A stretch of DNA of 13,402 bases, from assembly GCA_905235425.1 (NCBI GenBank), contig CAJOKY010000030.1, forward strand, positions 1 through 13,402, in the 5' to 3' direction. Position 1 is the first letter of the stretch. Each line of letters starts with the position of its first letter. This stretch comes from an uncultured Selenomonadaceae bacterium (GTDB taxonomy: Bacteria; Bacillota; Negativicutes; Selenomonadales; Selenomonadaceae). Below are positions 12,638 to 13,402 of the stretch, piece by piece. The notes below the pieces were generated by a model. It was not told where the DNA came from. It saw nothing but the letters and a program-made list of their open reading frames with translations, and did not search any database. Position numbers and translations under genes: made by a program.

Positions 12638-12721
12638 TTAGGCGGCTGTTCCGCTTGTGGCGAGGAGTATCGCGCTTGTGATGGCGATGACCCTCACGAT
12701 AATGTAAATTATCTTCTTCAC
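12638..12721 (-). CDS. 27-aa hydrophobic peptide, possible type I toxin
   Basis: From GTG 12721 a 27-codon frame begins MKKIIYIIV and ends LATSGTAA. Two lysines are followed by about 18 hydrophobic residues, enough for one membrane helix. AAAGGGGGTGA, about 8 bases upstream, is a strong ribosome site. An extended -10 promoter lies at 12781-12808 and a terminator at 12527-12559, so the ORF has its own transcription unit of about 250 nt. A truncated copy with conserved sequence lies in the neighbouring repeat. Tandem copies, long untranslated 3' part and a rightward promoter facing it resemble type I toxin-antitoxin loci such as txpA/ratA or ldr. The peptide also resembles a signal peptide ending in GTAA, so a remnant of a secreted protein is possible. 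No named family is recognised. Confidence 0.5.
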   Translation of the reverse strand: MKKIIYIIVRVIAITSAILLATSGTAA

Positions 12722-12780
12722 TCGCGTCACCCCCTTTCATCAGGGAGTGCAACCGCCTGCCGCTGTTCGACTTGTCATAA

Positions 12781-12808
12781 ATTATAACAGAATTTTTGCC
12801 GATTTCAA
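12781..12808 (-). promoter_or_regulatory. strong promoter of the small-peptide gene
   Basis: On the minus strand TTGAAA (12803-12808), a 16-bp spacer and TATAAT (12781-12786) with TG one base upstream (extended -10) form a strong promoter about 60 bp before the peptide start. About 30 bases around it match the iorA promoter at 12210-12237 with two or three changes. Confidence 0.75.
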
Positions 12809-12826
12809 CGGCTATTTTTTTGCACG

Positions 12827-12857
12827 AAAAAACCCCGATTCGCAGTCGGGGTTTTTC
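12827..12857. terminator. strong intrinsic terminator after the restriction-modification gene
   Basis: AAAACCCCGA (12829-12838) pairs with TCGGGGTTTT (12846-12855) around a 7-base loop. A-runs and T-runs flank the stem, so it can end transcription on either strand. It most likely serves the leftward gene that ends at 12957. Confidence 0.85.
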
Positions 12858-12956
12858 TTTTGTGTTTGCCAATGTCTTGAGCCGTTAAAATCTAATTTAA
12901 CACGCTGATTTTAACATACAGATATTTTTTTTGCAACTGCCGCCACAAAATTTTTA

Positions 12957-13402
12957 TCACATAGCCTTGACGTGACTTTCTATAAATGCTATCTCGTCTT
13001 CCGACAAGCCGTATTTTTCATAAAGCTGCCTGTCGATATCCGCAATGCTTTTACTCCAATCTATATCGCTTGACGCCGTAAAATCTTGTAGCGGAACTTT
13101 CGACCAAGTAGCCGGCGGGTTATGCTGTGTAACCTTCAAAATGCCTAACATAGCGCGGCAAAATTTGGTCTTTATGTATGCATAGCACGACGCCGCTTCA
13201 ACGCGTGTATCGAACGCTCCGACGCTTATAAAGGTCTGTGTACAGCCGACAAGCGGCAAGCCGACAAGCGGAGTACTTAATGTTTCTCCTATCGCGCCGC
13301 TGCCATTTGCGGCGGGGATAAATACTTTGTATTTGTGAAAATCGGGAATATCTTCCATATAATCGCGGCGGACAAATCTGTAAACTCGTTCATTATTCAA
13401 TT
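12957..13402 (-). CDS. Eco57I-like restriction-modification protein, C-terminal end
   Basis: The last 147 codons of a larger protein are present; the frame runs off the right edge. TTG 13400 is probably an internal Leu, not a start. Residues such as KVFIPAANGSGAIGETLSTP, GCTQTFISVGAFDT, CYAYIKTKFCRAMLGILKVTQ, NPPATWSKVPLQDFT and DIDWSKSIADIDRQLYEKYG match, from memory, the C-terminal part of Eco57I-type or related class I N6-adenine methyltransferase/restriction proteins. That part follows the methylase domain and takes part in target recognition. The end KYGLSEDEIAFIESHVKAM is typical. The catalytic NPPY and nuclease motifs lie outside the window, so it is not possible to say whether methylase and nuclease are both present. 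A terminator follows at 12827-12857. Confidence 0.75.
   Translation of the reverse strand, partial: LNNERVYRFVRRDYMEDIPDFHKYKVFIPAANGSGAIGETLSTPLVGLPLVGCTQTFISVGAFDTRVEAASCYAYIKTKFCRAMLGILKVTQHNPPATWSKVPLQDFTASSDIDWSKSIADIDRQLYEKYGLSEDEIAFIESHVKAM

Larger units (their letters stand above)
12265..12699. repeat. two tandem repeats of 218 and 217 bp
   Basis: Copy 1 (12265-12482) and copy 2 (12483-12699) share their first ~95 bases (TATAAT box, terminator hairpin) and last ~30 bases (peptide coding end) almost exactly. The middle ~90 bases differ strongly. This covers most of the stretch between iorA and the restriction-modification gene. There is no large gene in it. Confidence 0.88.

Noticed and set aside
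12265..12699. CRISPR array or rRNA-like repeats
   Set aside because: There are only two units of about 218 bp with coding and terminator features, and no short repeats with regular spacers.
12585..12872. A 95-codon minus-strand frame starting MANTKEKPRLRIG
   Set aside because: It begins within a strong terminator hairpin and runs through a promoter; its sequence is basic and low in order, and the frame carrying the conserved peptide in both repeats is another one.

Overview
The window comes from an AT-rich, anaerobic, Firmicutes-type genome, probably of the Negativicutes/Selenomonas kind. The evidence is the cysE-cysS-mrnC gene order, a Mini-RNase III, Shine-Dalgarno sites of the GGAGG type, TTG and GTG starts, and a ferredoxin-dependent 2-oxoacid oxidoreductase (IorA). 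This placement is inferred from gene content and style, not from a marker gene.

Left part, + strand (1-5790): the end of a HAD phosphatase, a phosphoribosyltransferase-HAD fusion ending in a 9-G tract, the fused isoprenoid enzyme IspDF, serine O-acetyltransferase CysE, a PIN toxin-antitoxin pair, cysteinyl-tRNA synthetase CysS and Mini-RNase III. Except for the toxin-antitoxin pair this is a recognisable housekeeping block. The genes are tightly packed (TAA directly followed by ATG, 8-17 nt overlaps). CysE begins cysteine synthesis and CysS charges it to tRNA.

Middle part, - strand (5825-8751): a small-gene island that reads into thiN (thiamine pyrophosphokinase). From right to left it holds an 81-aa unknown, an HNH nuclease ORF without a normal start, an 88-aa unknown, two tandemly duplicated PIN toxin-antitoxin modules, then thiN. 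The two modules have nearly identical outer arms and diverged centres. A 14-bp sequence from the thiN 5' end occurs at the boundaries of both units.

Right part, - strand (8787-12237): iorA, the TPP and 4Fe-4S subunit of indolepyruvate:ferredoxin oxidoreductase, followed by a DHA2-type drug-efflux MFS gene. An 85-bp copy of the iorA 3' end lies beyond the MFS gene, so that gene sits between direct repeats. No iorB is present. Further right (12265-12721) are two 218/217-bp tandem repeats, each with a terminator hairpin and coding for a small hydrophobic peptide (one full, one truncated). A strong promoter drives the full peptide, and a second promoter faces it. The window ends in the C-terminus of an Eco57I-like restriction-modification protein.

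A family of period-7 repeats (TAGGGAN, GCTAANN, CTCTACN types) lies at gene ends. Within these arrays lie the stop codons of ispDF, cysE and thiN, and one array is inside the thiN reading frame. Local duplication at several scales is the main theme of the window.
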